From NCBI RefSeq assembly GCF_001439845.1, contig NZ_JYLO01000012.1:248001-312000 (forward strand): 64,000 nt of DNA. The letters run 5' to 3'. The notes under the pieces were generated by a model. It did no database searches and was not told the origin of the DNA. It saw only the letters and a program-made list of their open reading frames with translations. Both the position numbers and the translations under genes were made by a program. Below, piece after piece: positions 26,721 through 35,177 of the stretch (the stretch's first letter is position 1; every line of letters begins with the position of its first letter). Origin of the DNA: Pseudomonas lactis. Lineage in GTDB: Bacteria > Pseudomonadota > Gammaproteobacteria > Pseudomonadales > Pseudomonadaceae.

Positions 26721-29237
26721 ATGACGCAAGTCACGGTGAAACAACTGGCCGATGAGGTCAAAACACCGGTAGAGCGCCTGTTGCAGCAGATGCGTGAGGC
26801 AGGTCTGCCGCACACCGCCGCCGATGAAGGTGTGAGCGATAGTGAGAAGCAGTCTTTGCTGACTCACTTGAAGAGCAGCCACAAGGCGAAAGTGGAAGAA
26901 CCGCGCAAGATTACATTGCAGCGCAAAACCACCAGCACCCTGCGGGTTGCAGGTAGCAAGAGCATCAGCGTTGAAGTACGCAAGAAGAAAGTCTTCGTAC
27001 AGCGCAGCCCGGAAGAAATCGAAGCCGAGCGCAAACGCGAGCTGGAAGAACGTCGCGCAGTAGAAAATGCTGCACGTCAGAAGGCTGAAGAAGAAGCCAA
27101 GCGTCGCGCCGAAGAAGAAGCGCGTCGCCAGCCTGCTGCTGCGCAACCTGCTGCCACTGACGCGGTCGCCGCCCCTGTTGAAGCTGTGCGTGAGGCTGCC
27201 CCGGCTGCTGCTGCACCTGCTCCTGCAGCAGATGCCCGCAAGCGCGACGAGCCTCGTCGTCCGGACAAACCACGTGCTGACGACAACAATCGTCGCGGTG
27301 GTGGTGGCGATGGCGAGCGTAAAAACGCTCCGCACCGCGCCTCGGTCAAAGAGAAAGCGCCTGCGCCACGCGTTGCCCCACGTACCACCGACGAAGAAAG
27401 CGATGGCTTCCGTCGTGGTGGTCGCGGCAAGGCCAAGCTGAAGAAGCGCAACGCCCACGGTTTCCAGAGCCCAACCGGCCCTGTCGTGCGTGAAGTGAAG
27501 ATCGGCGAGACCATCACTGTGGGCGATCTGGCCCAGCAGATGTCGGTCAAGGCTGCTGAAATCATCAAGTTCATGTTCAAGCTGGGCACTCCAGCCACCA
27601 TCAACCAGGTACTGGACCAGGAAACTGCCCAGTTGGTTGCTGAAGAGCTGGGCCACAAAGTGACCCTGGTCAGCGACACCGCCCTGGAAGATTCCCTGGC
27701 CGAGTCCCTGAAGTTTGAAGGTGAAGCGGTTTCCCGTGCGCCGGTTGTGACCGTAATGGGCCACGTTGACCACGGTAAGACTTCCCTGCTCGACTACATC
27801 CGTCGTGCCAAGGTTGCCGCAGGCGAAGCCGGTGGTATTACCCAGCACATCGGTGCATACCACGTTGAAACCGAGCGCGGCATGGTCACCTTCCTCGACA
27901 CCCCAGGTCACGCCGCGTTTACCGCAATGCGTGCCCGTGGTGCCAAGGCGACCGACATCGTGATCCTGGTGGTTGCAGCGGACGACGGCGTAATGCCGCA
28001 GACCATTGAAGCTGTCCAGCACGCCAAGGCTGCCGGTGTTCCTCTGGTCGTTGCCGTGAACAAAATCGACAAGCCGGGCGCTGATCTCGATCGCATCCGT
28101 AGCGAACTGTCGGTTCACGGCGTGACGTCCGAGGAATGGGGTGGCGAGACGCCATTCGTATCGGTCTCGGCAAAAATGGGTACCGGCGTTGACGAACTGC
28201 TCGAAGCGGTCCTGTTGCAAGCCGAAGTCCTGGAACTGACCGCTACTCCATCGGCTCCTGGCCGTGGCGTCGTGGTTGAGTCCCGTCTTGACAAGGGCCG
28301 TGGCCCGGTTGCTACCGTGCTGGTTCAAGACGGTACCCTACGCCAAGGCGACATGGTGCTGGTCGGTTCGAACTACGGCCGTGTACGTGCCATGCTCGAC
28401 GAGAACGGCAAGCCAATCAAGGAAGCCGGTCCTGCCATCCCAGTCGAGATTCTCGGCCTGGACGGTACGCCGGACGCTGGCGACGAGATGAGCGTAGTGG
28501 CCGACGAGAAGAAAGCCCGTGAAGTGGCTCTGTTCCGTCAAGGCAAGTTCCGCGAGGTCAAGCTGGCCCGTGCTCACGCCGGCAAGCTGGAAAACATCTT
28601 CGAGAACATGGGCCAGGAAGAGAAGAAGACGCTTAACATCGTCCTCAAGTCTGACGTTCGTGGTTCCCTCGAAGCGTTGAACGGCGCCTTGAACGGCCTG
28701 GGTAACGACGAAGTGCAAGTGCGCGTTGTCGGTGGCGGTGTCGGTGGTATCACCGAATCCGACGCCAACCTGGCACTGGCTTCCAACGCTGTACTGTTCG
28801 GCTTCAACGTGCGTGCCGATGCTGGCGCTCGCAAGATCGTCGAGCAGGAAGGCCTGGACATGCGTTACTACAACGTCATCTACGACATCATCGAAGACGT
28901 CAAGAAAGCCCTTACCGGCATGCTTGGCAGCGACGTCCGGGAGAACATCCTGGGTATCGCCGAGGTGCGTGACGTGTTCCGCTCGCCGAAATTCGGTGCG
29001 ATCGCCGGCTGTATGGTGGTTGAAGGCACTGTGTACCGTAACCGTCCAATCCGTGTACTGCGTGAAGACATCGTTATCTTCGAAGGCGAGCTGGAATCCC
29101 TGCGCCGCTTCAAGGATGACGCTGCCGAAGTACGTGCCGGCATGGAATGCGGTATCGGCGTCAAGAGCTACAACGACGTCAAGGTTGGCGACAAGATCGA
29201 AGTCTTCGAGAAGGTTCAGGTTGCTCGCAGCCTCTAA
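26721..29237 (+). CDS. infB: Translation initiation factor IF-2
   Basis: 838 aa. N-terminal domain (TQVTVKQLADEVKTPVERLLQQMREAGLPH), a long Lys/Glu/Ala-rich linker (residues ~90-230), then the GTPase with G1 GHVDHGKTS, G3 DTPGH and G4 NKID, and the domains that bind initiator tRNA. Delivers fMet-tRNA to the 30S subunit. It clusters with the initiator tRNA gene 2.2 kb upstream. Ends 159 bp before rbfA, with a hairpin in the gap. Confidence 0.97.
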   Translation: MTQVTVKQLADEVKTPVERLLQQMREAGLPHTAADEGVSDSEKQSLLTHLKSSHKAKVEEPRKITLQRKTTSTLRVAGSKSISVEVRKKKVFVQRSPEEIEAERKRELEERRAVENAARQKAEEEAKRRAEEEARRQPAAAQPAATDAVAAPVEAVREAAPAAAAPAPAADARKRDEPRRPDKPRADDNNRRGGGGDGERKNAPHRASVKEKAPAPRVAPRTTDEESDGFRRGGRGKAKLKKRNAHGFQSPTGPVVREVKIGETITVGDLAQQMSVKAAEIIKFMFKLGTPATINQVLDQETAQLVAEELGHKVTLVSDTALEDSLAESLKFEGEAVSRAPVVTVMGHVDHGKTSLLDYIRRAKVAAGEAGGITQHIGAYHVETERGMVTFLDTPGHAAFTAMRARGAKATDIVILVVAADDGVMPQTIEAVQHAKAAGVPLVVAVNKIDKPGADLDRIRSELSVHGVTSEEWGGETPFVSVSAKMGTGVDELLEAVLLQAEVLELTATPSAPGRGVVVESRLDKGRGPVATVLVQDGTLRQGDMVLVGSNYGRVRAMLDENGKPIKEAGPAIPVEILGLDGTPDAGDEMSVVADEKKAREVALFRQGKFREVKLARAHAGKLENIFENMGQEEKKTLNIVLKSDVRGSLEALNGALNGLGNDEVQVRVVGGGVGGITESDANLALASNAVLFGFNVRADAGARKIVEQEGLDMRYYNVIYDIIEDVKKALTGMLGSDVRENILGIAEVRDVFRSPKFGAIAGCMVVEGTVYRNRPIRVLREDIVIFEGELESLRRFKDDAAEVRAGMECGIGVKSYNDVKVGDKIEVFEKVQVARSL

Positions 29238-29308
29238 CTCGCGCACTTCAGGAGCCGCGCAGCGTGTGGGCATGCAGATGCCCCGCGCAGCGTCAGGACT
29301 CTAAACGC

Positions 29309-29343
29309 AACGCCCGGTCTGGCTTTTGTCAGGCCGGGCGTTT
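29309..29343 (+). terminator. Stem-loop in the infB-rbfA gap
   Basis: AACGCCCGG-T-CTG ... CAG-G-CCGGGCGTT is a long stem followed by only TTTG. Could attenuate or process the operon transcript between infB and rbfA. Confidence 0.55.
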
Positions 29344-29396
29344 GCCGCTTTCAGACCCCACGGGTTTCACCGTGTGGCAGTAACAGGTAACAAGAC

Positions 29397-29792
29397 ATGG
29401 CAAAAGAATACAGCCGTACCCAGCGTATCGGCGATCAGATGCAGCGTGAGCTGGCCCAACTGATCCGTCGCGAAGTCAAAGACCCACGCGTTGGCCTGGT
29501 CACCATTACCGCTGTTGAAGTGAGCCGTGACGTGGGTCACGCCAAGATCTTCATCACCGTGATGGGGCAGGACAGCAGCGAAGAAATCGCGCAAAGCATC
29601 AAGGTGCTCAACTCCGCCGCAGGTTTCCTGCGTATGCAGTTGGCCCGTGAAATGAAGCTGCGCAGCGTTCCGCAGTTGCACTTCCACTACGACGAAAGCG
29701 TCGTGCGTGGCGCGCACCTGTCGGCCCTGATCGAACGCGCCGTGGCTGAAGACAGCCAGCATCCGTCCACACCTGACGACGCCAAGGAGTAA
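29397..29792 (+). CDS. rbfA: 30S ribosome-binding factor RbfA
   Basis: 131 aa, KH-like fold: YSRTQRIGDQMQRELAQLIRREVKDPRVGLVTITAVEVSRDVGHAKIFITVMG and LHFHYDESV near the C-terminus. Late 30S maturation and cold adaptation. truB begins 3 bp after its stop. Confidence 0.96.
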   Translation: MAKEYSRTQRIGDQMQRELAQLIRREVKDPRVGLVTITAVEVSRDVGHAKIFITVMGQDSSEEIAQSIKVLNSAAGFLRMQLAREMKLRSVPQLHFHYDESVVRGAHLSALIERAVAEDSQHPSTPDDAKE

Positions 29793-29795
29793 GCG

Positions 29796-30713
29796 GTGGC
29801 TCAGGTCAAACGTATTCGTCGCAACGTCAGTGGCATCATTCTGCTCGACAAACCCATTGGCTTTACCTCCAATGCCGCGTTGCAGAAGGTTCGCTGGCTG
29901 CTCAACGCCGAGAAGGCCGGGCACACCGGCAGCCTTGATCCATTGGCCACCGGTGTATTGCCGTTGTGCTTTGGCGAGGCCACCAAGTTTTCGCAATACC
30001 TGCTTGATTCCGACAAGGGTTACGAAACCCTGATGCAACTGGGCAAGACCACCACCACGGCAGATGCCGAAGGTGATGTTTTGCAGGTTCGCGACGTGAC
30101 CGTTGGTCGTGCGGATATCGAAGCTGCCTTACCCGCTTTTCGTGGGCAAATCAGTCAGATACCGCCGATGTACTCGGCACTCAAGCGCGATGGCCAGCCA
30201 CTTTACAAGCTGGCACGTGCGGGCGAAGTAGTGGAGCGCGAACCGCGTTCTGTTACTATTGCGCGCTTGGAATTGCTCGCTTGCGAAGGCGACACTGCCC
30301 GTTTGGGCGTGGACTGCAGCAAAGGCACCTATATCCGTACCCTGGTGGAAGATATTGGTGAAAAGCTCGGTTGCGGCGCGTACGTTGCAGAACTGCGACG
30401 CACCCAGGCCGGGCCTTTCAGCCTGGCCCAGACGGTCACGCTGGAAGAGTTGGAAGCGGTACATGCCGAAGGCGGCAATGAAGCGGTTGATCGCTTCCTG
30501 ATGCCATCGGACAGCGGTTTGCTCGATTGGCCGCTGCTGCACTTCTCGGAGCACAGCGCGTTCTACTGGCTCAACGGCCAGCCGGTACGCGCCCCGGATG
30601 CCCCGAAGTTCGGCATGGTGCGAGTACAGGATCATAACGGTCGCTTTATCGGTATCGGTGAAGTGAGCGAAGACGGGCGCATCGCGCCGCGTCGGCTGAT
30701 TCGGTCAGAATGA
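29796..30713 (+). CDS. truB: tRNA pseudouridine(55) synthase TruB
   Basis: 305 aa with GTG start 29796. Catalytic aspartate in GSLDPLATGVLP (motif HTGSLDPLATG), RNA-contact motif QIPPMYSALK, and VDCSKGTYIRTL; C-terminal PUA-like domain. Makes psi55 in the T loop of tRNAs. Gap of 3 bp to rbfA suggests coupling. Confidence 0.96.
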   Translation: MAQVKRIRRNVSGIILLDKPIGFTSNAALQKVRWLLNAEKAGHTGSLDPLATGVLPLCFGEATKFSQYLLDSDKGYETLMQLGKTTTTADAEGDVLQVRDVTVGRADIEAALPAFRGQISQIPPMYSALKRDGQPLYKLARAGEVVEREPRSVTIARLELLACEGDTARLGVDCSKGTYIRTLVEDIGEKLGCGAYVAELRRTQAGPFSLAQTVTLEELEAVHAEGGNEAVDRFLMPSDSGLLDWPLLHFSEHSAFYWLNGQPVRAPDAPKFGMVRVQDHNGRFIGIGEVSEDGRIAPRRLIRSE

Positions 30714-30786
30714 CCGGACGAGTGTGGCTGTTAACAGGCATGGTCACTACTCATTTTTAGATACAGGGATTTGTCCCTGGCCTGTT

Positions 30787-30809
30787 GAAACTGCCCTTTG
30801 GGTGGTTTC
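30787..30809 (+). promoter_or_regulatory. Stem-loop in the rpsO leader (candidate S15 autoregulatory site)
   Basis: GAAACTGCCC-TTT-GGGTGGTTTC forms a 10-bp stem with two wobble pairs and ends 20 bp before the rpsO ATG, next to AAAGGA. S15 represses its own mRNA in several bacteria through different structures; this assignment is inference. Confidence 0.4.
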
Positions 30810-30829
30810 CTTAAAAAAAGGATTGCCTC

Positions 30830-31099
30830 ATGGCTCTCGACGTTCAAGAAAAAGCACAAATCGTAGCTGACTATCAGCAAGCTGTTGGTGACACTGGTTC
30901 GCCAGAAGTGCAAGTTGCACTGCTGACCCACAACATCAACAAACTGCAAGGTCACTTCAAGGCCAACGGTAAAGACCACCACTCCCGTCGTGGTCTGATC
31001 CGCATGGTAAACCAGCGCCGTAAGCTGCTGGACTACCTGAAAGGCAAGGATCTGGGTCGTTATCAGACTCTGATCGGTCGCCTGGGTCTGCGTCGCTAA
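30830..31099 (+). CDS. rpsO: 30S ribosomal protein S15
   Basis: 89 aa: ALDVQEKAQIVADYQQAVGDTGSPEVQVALLTHNINKLQGHFKANGKDHHSRRGLIRMVNQRRKLLDYLKGKD. Binds 16S rRNA helices 20-22 and nucleates the platform. Length as expected. pnp follows after a 195-bp leader, as in E. coli. Confidence 0.98.
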   Translation: MALDVQEKAQIVADYQQAVGDTGSPEVQVALLTHNINKLQGHFKANGKDHHSRRGLIRMVNQRRKLLDYLKGKDLGRYQTLIGRLGLRR

Positions 31100-31294
31100 T
31101 AAGCGATTGCGCTAGAGGTTGGTTGTCTGCCGCGTGTCATCGGGATTCCCGGTGGCCCGTGGTAGGCTCCCAGCCTCAAGTTTTATCTGGATATACGTTT
31201 TACCCTGGACGAGCGTCGGGCCGATTCCCGGCATTGCCCAAGAATTTCGCAAGAAGACAAGTTCCCCCAAGAGCCACAAAGAAGGTAGGACACC

Positions 31295-33400
31295 GTGAAC
31301 CCGGTTATCAAAAAATTCCAGTTCGGTCAGTCGACCGTTACCCTCGAGACAGGCCGTATCGCCCGTCAAGCCTCCGGCGCAGTGCTGGTTACCGTTGACG
31401 ACGACGTGACCGTATTGGTGACCGTTGTTGGCGCCAAGACCGCTGACCCGAGCAAGGGCTTCTTCCCTCTGTCCGTTCACTACCAGGAAAAAACTTACGC
31501 TGCCGGTAAGATCCCTGGCGGTTTCTTCAAGCGCGAAGGCCGTCCTTCCGAGAAAGAAACCCTGACTTCCCGACTGATCGACCGTCCGATCCGTCCGCTG
31601 TTCCCAGAAGGCTTCATGAACGAAGTGCAGGTTGTCTGCACCGTCGTTTCCACCAGCAAGAAGACCGATCCGGACATCGCTGCGATGATCGGTACCTCGG
31701 CCGCCCTGGCCATCTCCGGTATTCCTTTCGATGGCCCGATCGGCGCTGCCCGCGTTGCGTTCCACGAAAGCACCGGCTACCTGCTGAACCCGACTTACGA
31801 GCAACAGAAAGCCTCGAGCCTGGACATGGTCGTTGCCGGTACGTCCGAAGCCGTATTGATGGTTGAATCGGAAGCCAAAGAGCTGACCGAAGACCAGATG
31901 CTGGGTGCCGTACTGTTTGCTCACGACGAGTTCCAGGTTGTGATCAACGCGGTTAAAGAATTGGCTGCCGAAGCTGCCAAGCCGACCTGGACCTGGGCTG
32001 CTGCCCCGGAAGCCACCGAACTGCTGGGCGCTATCCGCTCCGAGTTCGGCGCTGCCATCTCCGACGCCTACACCATCACCGTCAAGGCTGACCGTTACGC
32101 TCGCCTGGGCGAGTTGAAAGACCAGGTTGTTGCCAAGCTGTCCGGTGAAGAAGGCCAGCCTTCTTCCAGCGAAGTCAAAGCGGCTTTCGGTGAGATCGAA
32201 TACCGCACCGTTCGCGAAAACATCGTTAACGGCAAGCCACGTATCGACGGTCGCGACACCCGCACCGTACGCCCGCTGAACATCGAAGTCGGCGTACTGC
32301 CCAAGACCCACGGTTCGGCGCTGTTCACCCGTGGCGAAACCCAGGCCCTGGTGGTTGCGACCCTGGGTACTGCCCGTGACGCACAACTGCTGGACACCCT
32401 GGAAGGCGAGAAAAAAGACCCCTTCATGCTGCACTACAACTTCCCTCCGTTCTCGGTGGGCGAGTGTGGTCGTATGGGCGGTGCAGGTCGTCGCGAAATC
32501 GGTCACGGCCGTCTGGCTCGCCGTTCGGTTCAGGCCATGCTGCCTGCCGCTGACGTGTTCCCGTACACCATCCGTGTTGTATCGGAAATCACCGAGTCCA
32601 ACGGTTCCAGCTCCATGGCTTCGGTCTGCGGTGCTTCCCTGGCACTGATGGACGCCGGTGTGCCAATGAAGGCACCGGTTGCCGGTATCGCCATGGGCCT
32701 GGTTAAAGAAGGCGAGAAGTTCGCCATCCTGACCGACATCCTGGGTGACGAAGACCACCTGGGCGACATGGACTTCAAAGTAGCCGGTACCGCTAAAGGT
32801 GTGACCGCGCTGCAGATGGACATCAAGATCAAGGGCATCACCGAAGAAATCATGGAAATCGCTCTGGGCCAAGCCCTGGAAGCGCGCCTGAACATCCTCG
32901 GCCAGATGAACCAGATCATTGGTCAGTCCCGCACCGAACTGTCGGAAAATGCTCCGACCATGATCGCGATGAAAATCGACACCGACAAAATCCGTGATGT
33001 CATCGGTAAAGGCGGCGCGACCATCCGTGCGATCTGTGAAGAAACCAAGGCTTCGATCGACATCGAAGACGACGGCTCGATCAAGATCTTCGGCGAAACC
33101 AAGGAAGCGGCTGAGGCAGCACGCCAGCGCGTCCTGGGTATCACCGCTGAGGCCGAGATCGGCAAGATCTACGTCGGCAAGGTTGAGCGCATCGTCGACT
33201 TCGGCGCGTTCGTCAACATCCTCCCAGGCAAAGACGGTCTGGTTCACATCTCCATGCTGAGCGATGCTCGCGTTGAGAAAGTGACCGACATTCTGAAAGA
33301 AGGCCAGGAAGTGGAAGTGCTGGTACTGGACGTGGACAACCGCGGCCGTATCAAGCTGTCCATCAAGGACGTTGCAGCAGCCAAGGCTTCGGGCGTTTAA
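31295..33400 (+). CDS. pnp: Polynucleotide phosphorylase
   Basis: 701 aa, GTG start at 31295 after GAAGG. Two RNase PH domains (residues ~1-210 and ~310-545; FSVGECGRMGGAGRREIGHGRLARR), then KH (MKIDTDKIRDVIGKGGATIRAICEET) and S1 (GKIYVGKVERIVDFGAFVNILPGKDGLVHISML). A 3'-5' phosphorolytic exoribonuclease and degradosome component. The 195-bp upstream region is a likely RNase III/PNPase-controlled leader by analogy with E. coli; no gene is seen in it. Confidence 0.98.
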   Translation: MNPVIKKFQFGQSTVTLETGRIARQASGAVLVTVDDDVTVLVTVVGAKTADPSKGFFPLSVHYQEKTYAAGKIPGGFFKREGRPSEKETLTSRLIDRPIRPLFPEGFMNEVQVVCTVVSTSKKTDPDIAAMIGTSAALAISGIPFDGPIGAARVAFHESTGYLLNPTYEQQKASSLDMVVAGTSEAVLMVESEAKELTEDQMLGAVLFAHDEFQVVINAVKELAAEAAKPTWTWAAAPEATELLGAIRSEFGAAISDAYTITVKADRYARLGELKDQVVAKLSGEEGQPSSSEVKAAFGEIEYRTVRENIVNGKPRIDGRDTRTVRPLNIEVGVLPKTHGSALFTRGETQALVVATLGTARDAQLLDTLEGEKKDPFMLHYNFPPFSVGECGRMGGAGRREIGHGRLARRSVQAMLPAADVFPYTIRVVSEITESNGSSSMASVCGASLALMDAGVPMKAPVAGIAMGLVKEGEKFAILTDILGDEDHLGDMDFKVAGTAKGVTALQMDIKIKGITEEIMEIALGQALEARLNILGQMNQIIGQSRTELSENAPTMIAMKIDTDKIRDVIGKGGATIRAICEETKASIDIEDDGSIKIFGETKEAAEAARQRVLGITAEAEIGKIYVGKVERIVDFGAFVNILPGKDGLVHISMLSDARVEKVTDILKEGQEVEVLVLDVDNRGRIKLSIKDVAAAKASGV

Positions 33401-33421
33401 TCACCCGCAGGCTTTACGCTG

Positions 33422-33449
33422 AAAAAAGGACTCTTCGGAGTCCTTTTTT
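33422..33449 (+). terminator. Intrinsic terminator after pnp
   Basis: AAAAAAGGACTC-TTCG-GAGTCCTTTTTT: perfect 12-bp stem with a stable UUCG loop and T-run, 22 bp beyond the pnp stop. Ends the rimP-pnp cluster. Confidence 0.95.
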
Positions 33450-33502
33450 TATGGGCGCAAGAAAATGAAGCAGAATCAGCTGTTTAGCGCCGCCCAAAAG
33501 CC

Positions 33503-33542
33503 GCAACTTGCATGCAGGCACGATGAGCTTCATGCAAGTTGC
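33503..33542. promoter_or_regulatory. Long dyad upstream of the BON gene (enhancer-site candidate)
   Basis: GCAACTTGCATG (33503-33514) and CATGCAAGTTGC (33531-33542) are perfect 12-bp arms separated by 16 bp. There is no T-run, so it is not a terminator. It sits ~70 bp upstream of a -24/-12 promoter, the usual distance for a sigma54 activator site. The cognate activator is unknown. Confidence 0.5.
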
Positions 33543-33609
33543 ACGATTTCGAAAATTCATGCTTTTCATAAGTCATTGTTTAATAAGGGATTTAATCTGT
33601 TCGGCGAGT

Positions 33610-33625
33610 TGGCACACTGCCTGCA
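33610..33625 (+). promoter_or_regulatory. Sigma54 (-24/-12) promoter candidate for the BON gene
   Basis: TGGCACACTGCCTGCA: GG and GC are separated by exactly 10 bp, and the -24 half TGGCAC is perfect; the -12 half is CTGCA instead of TTGCA. Located 70 bp upstream of the ATG at 33695. Confidence 0.6.
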
Positions 33626-33694
33626 ATATCCCTGGTAGCGCTGCAGCATGAAGGTTTACGCCTGCAGACTTTTAATAAAACAGGAGTTACTCGT

Positions 33695-34294
33695 ATGAAG
33701 AAGTTCGCTCTCGCTACTGCTACCGCTCTGACCCTGGCCATGGGTGCTAACGTAGCCTTTGCTCAGACTTCCCAAGCCCCTATGACTTTGGCGGCCGGTG
33801 AAGCGACCAAGGCTAAGGAAAGCGTTTCGGATACTTGGATCACCACTAAAGTCAAAGCTGACCTGCTGACCGAAAAAGGCATTCCAGGTTCGGACATCAA
33901 GGTTGAGACCAACAAAGGTGTGGTTTCCCTGTCCTCCGACGTCGCTATCTCGGATTCGCAGAAAGCTACTGCTGTAGCCATCACCAAGAAAATCAAAGGT
34001 GTGACTGCAGTTTCCGCTGACGGCCTGCTGGCTGGCGGTGCTGTGAAAGCTGACAACATCGACAAAGCCAAGGAAGGGACTTCGGATACTTGGATTACCA
34101 CCAAGGTAAAAGCTGATCTGGTAACCGAGAAAGGCATTCCTGGCACCGACATCAAAGTCGAAACCAACAAAGGCGTAGTTTCCCTGTCGTCGACCGCAGC
34201 GGTCACCGAGGCTCAGAAAACTACAGCTGTGAACATCGCCAAGAAGATCAAAGGCGTTAAAGCTGTATCGGCCGATGGCCTGAAAGCAGAGTAA
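33695..34294 (+). CDS. Exported protein with two BON domains (OsmY-like)
   Basis: 199 aa. Signal peptide MKKFALATATALTLAMGANVAFA, then two near-duplicate BON domains: residues ~45-112 and ~128-197, each with SDTWITTKVKADL(L/V)TEKGIPG(S/T)DIKVETNKGVVSLSS and ending KIKGV(T/K)AVSADGL. BON domains are thought to bind phospholipid or envelope surfaces; OsmY and DolP are relatives. Lies just downstream of pnp, like PAO1 PA4739. The strong internal repeat indicates domain duplication. A sigma54-like promoter and dyad lie upstream. Periplasmic location and a role in envelope stress are inferred; specific function unknown. Confidence 0.85.
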   Translation: MKKFALATATALTLAMGANVAFAQTSQAPMTLAAGEATKAKESVSDTWITTKVKADLLTEKGIPGSDIKVETNKGVVSLSSDVAISDSQKATAVAITKKIKGVTAVSADGLLAGGAVKADNIDKAKEGTSDTWITTKVKADLVTEKGIPGTDIKVETNKGVVSLSSTAAVTEAQKTTAVNIAKKIKGVKAVSADGLKAE

Positions 34295-34400
34295 CGCTGA
34301 ACGTTTCGTTTGAACTGAATAGCGGCGGCTTAGGGTGAGCTAGATATCCACCTGACGCACCTCTGGAGTTCATGCGACCGACCACACGGATGTGGTCATT

Positions 34401-34435
34401 ACAGGCCCCGGCACTTGTGTTGGGGCCTGTTCTAT
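34401..34435 (+). terminator. Intrinsic terminator after the BON gene
   Basis: ACAGGCCCC (34401-34409) pairs with GGGGCCTGT (34422-34430), followed by TCTATTT. About 107 bp beyond the stop. Confidence 0.8.
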
Positions 34436-34729
34436 TTCAGGCTGAAACAGAATGATCAGGCCCAAAAAATGTGGGAGCTGCCTGCGATACGCATAGGTGT
34501 CTACACAACTTCGCAGCGACGCTGAACCTGTGGCGAGGGAGCTTGCTCCCGTGACGACCTACCAACCGACGCAGATGTGCCTGACACACCACGATCCAAA
34601 TGTGGGAGCTGGCTTGCCTGCGAAGACGGCCTGACAGCCGACGCCCAGCTACCTGACACTCAAACGATCCTACTGTGGGAGCGGGCTTGCTCGCGAAGGC
34701 GGCCTGGCAGTCAACACAGTTGGATTGTG
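34436..34729. repeat. Scattered REP sequences
   Basis: REP-like cores at 34471-34488, 34602-34630 and 34675-34703 (GTGGGAGC(T/G)(G)GCTTGC(C/T)(T/C)GCGAA type), plus a hairpin GGGAGCTTGCTCCC at 34537-34550. They are dispersed and not in a regular array, unlike the 3.2-4.1 kb region. No gene is supported. Confidence 0.8.
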
Positions 34730-35150
34730 TACATATCCATTGCTGCGGTAACGGCTGCTTAGGGTTCCGCTCTGACAGCGGCTCACTTTTGAAAAGCGCA
34801 AAAGTAAGCAAAACGCTCTTGCCCCACCACTCGGCACCTCGCTTAGGCTCGGTGTGCCCGTAATCCGCCAGTGATTTGGGGGGCCGCCGCCACGCGCCAT
34901 CCATGGCGCGGGGCGGCTAACCCGGCATCCTTGCCGGTTTACCCCCCAAATCCCTGTCGAATTCCGGCCAGCGTGGTTTAACGGGGCGCTTGAGATCAAA
35001 AGCAGAGCAAGATCAAGAGCGACTCGCTTCGCATCGTGGTTACCGTCGGCTGCTACAACCTACAAAATTGTGTAGATACTTATTCTGCGATGCGGGCACC
35101 TCGGTCATTCAGTTGCACCGAGGTGATGCTATCGCAGGCAAGCCAGCTTC
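34730..35150. repeat. Longer structured Pseudomonas intergenic repeat
   Basis: The stretch with GCGCAAAAGTAAGCAAAACG and CTCGCTTAGGCTCGGTGTGC looks, from memory, like a long repeat common between genes in many Pseudomonas. It carries nested dyads: GATTTGGGGGG (34873-34883) with CCCCCCAAATC (34942-34952), enclosing CGCGCCAT-CC-ATGGCGCG (34893-34910) and CCGGCA-TCCT-TGCCGG. A second dyad CACCTCGGT/ACCGAGGTG lies at 35097-35125, next to a REP remnant (35131-35150). Open frames across it do not resemble proteins I recognise. Confidence 0.6.
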
Positions 35151-35177
35151 CACGTTAGGTTGGGGGGGGCTTAGAAG

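Noticed and set aside
34437..34999. Protein-coding frames on both strands in the repeat region
   Set aside because: They run through REP sequences and dyads, lack ribosome sites and show no known protein similarity.
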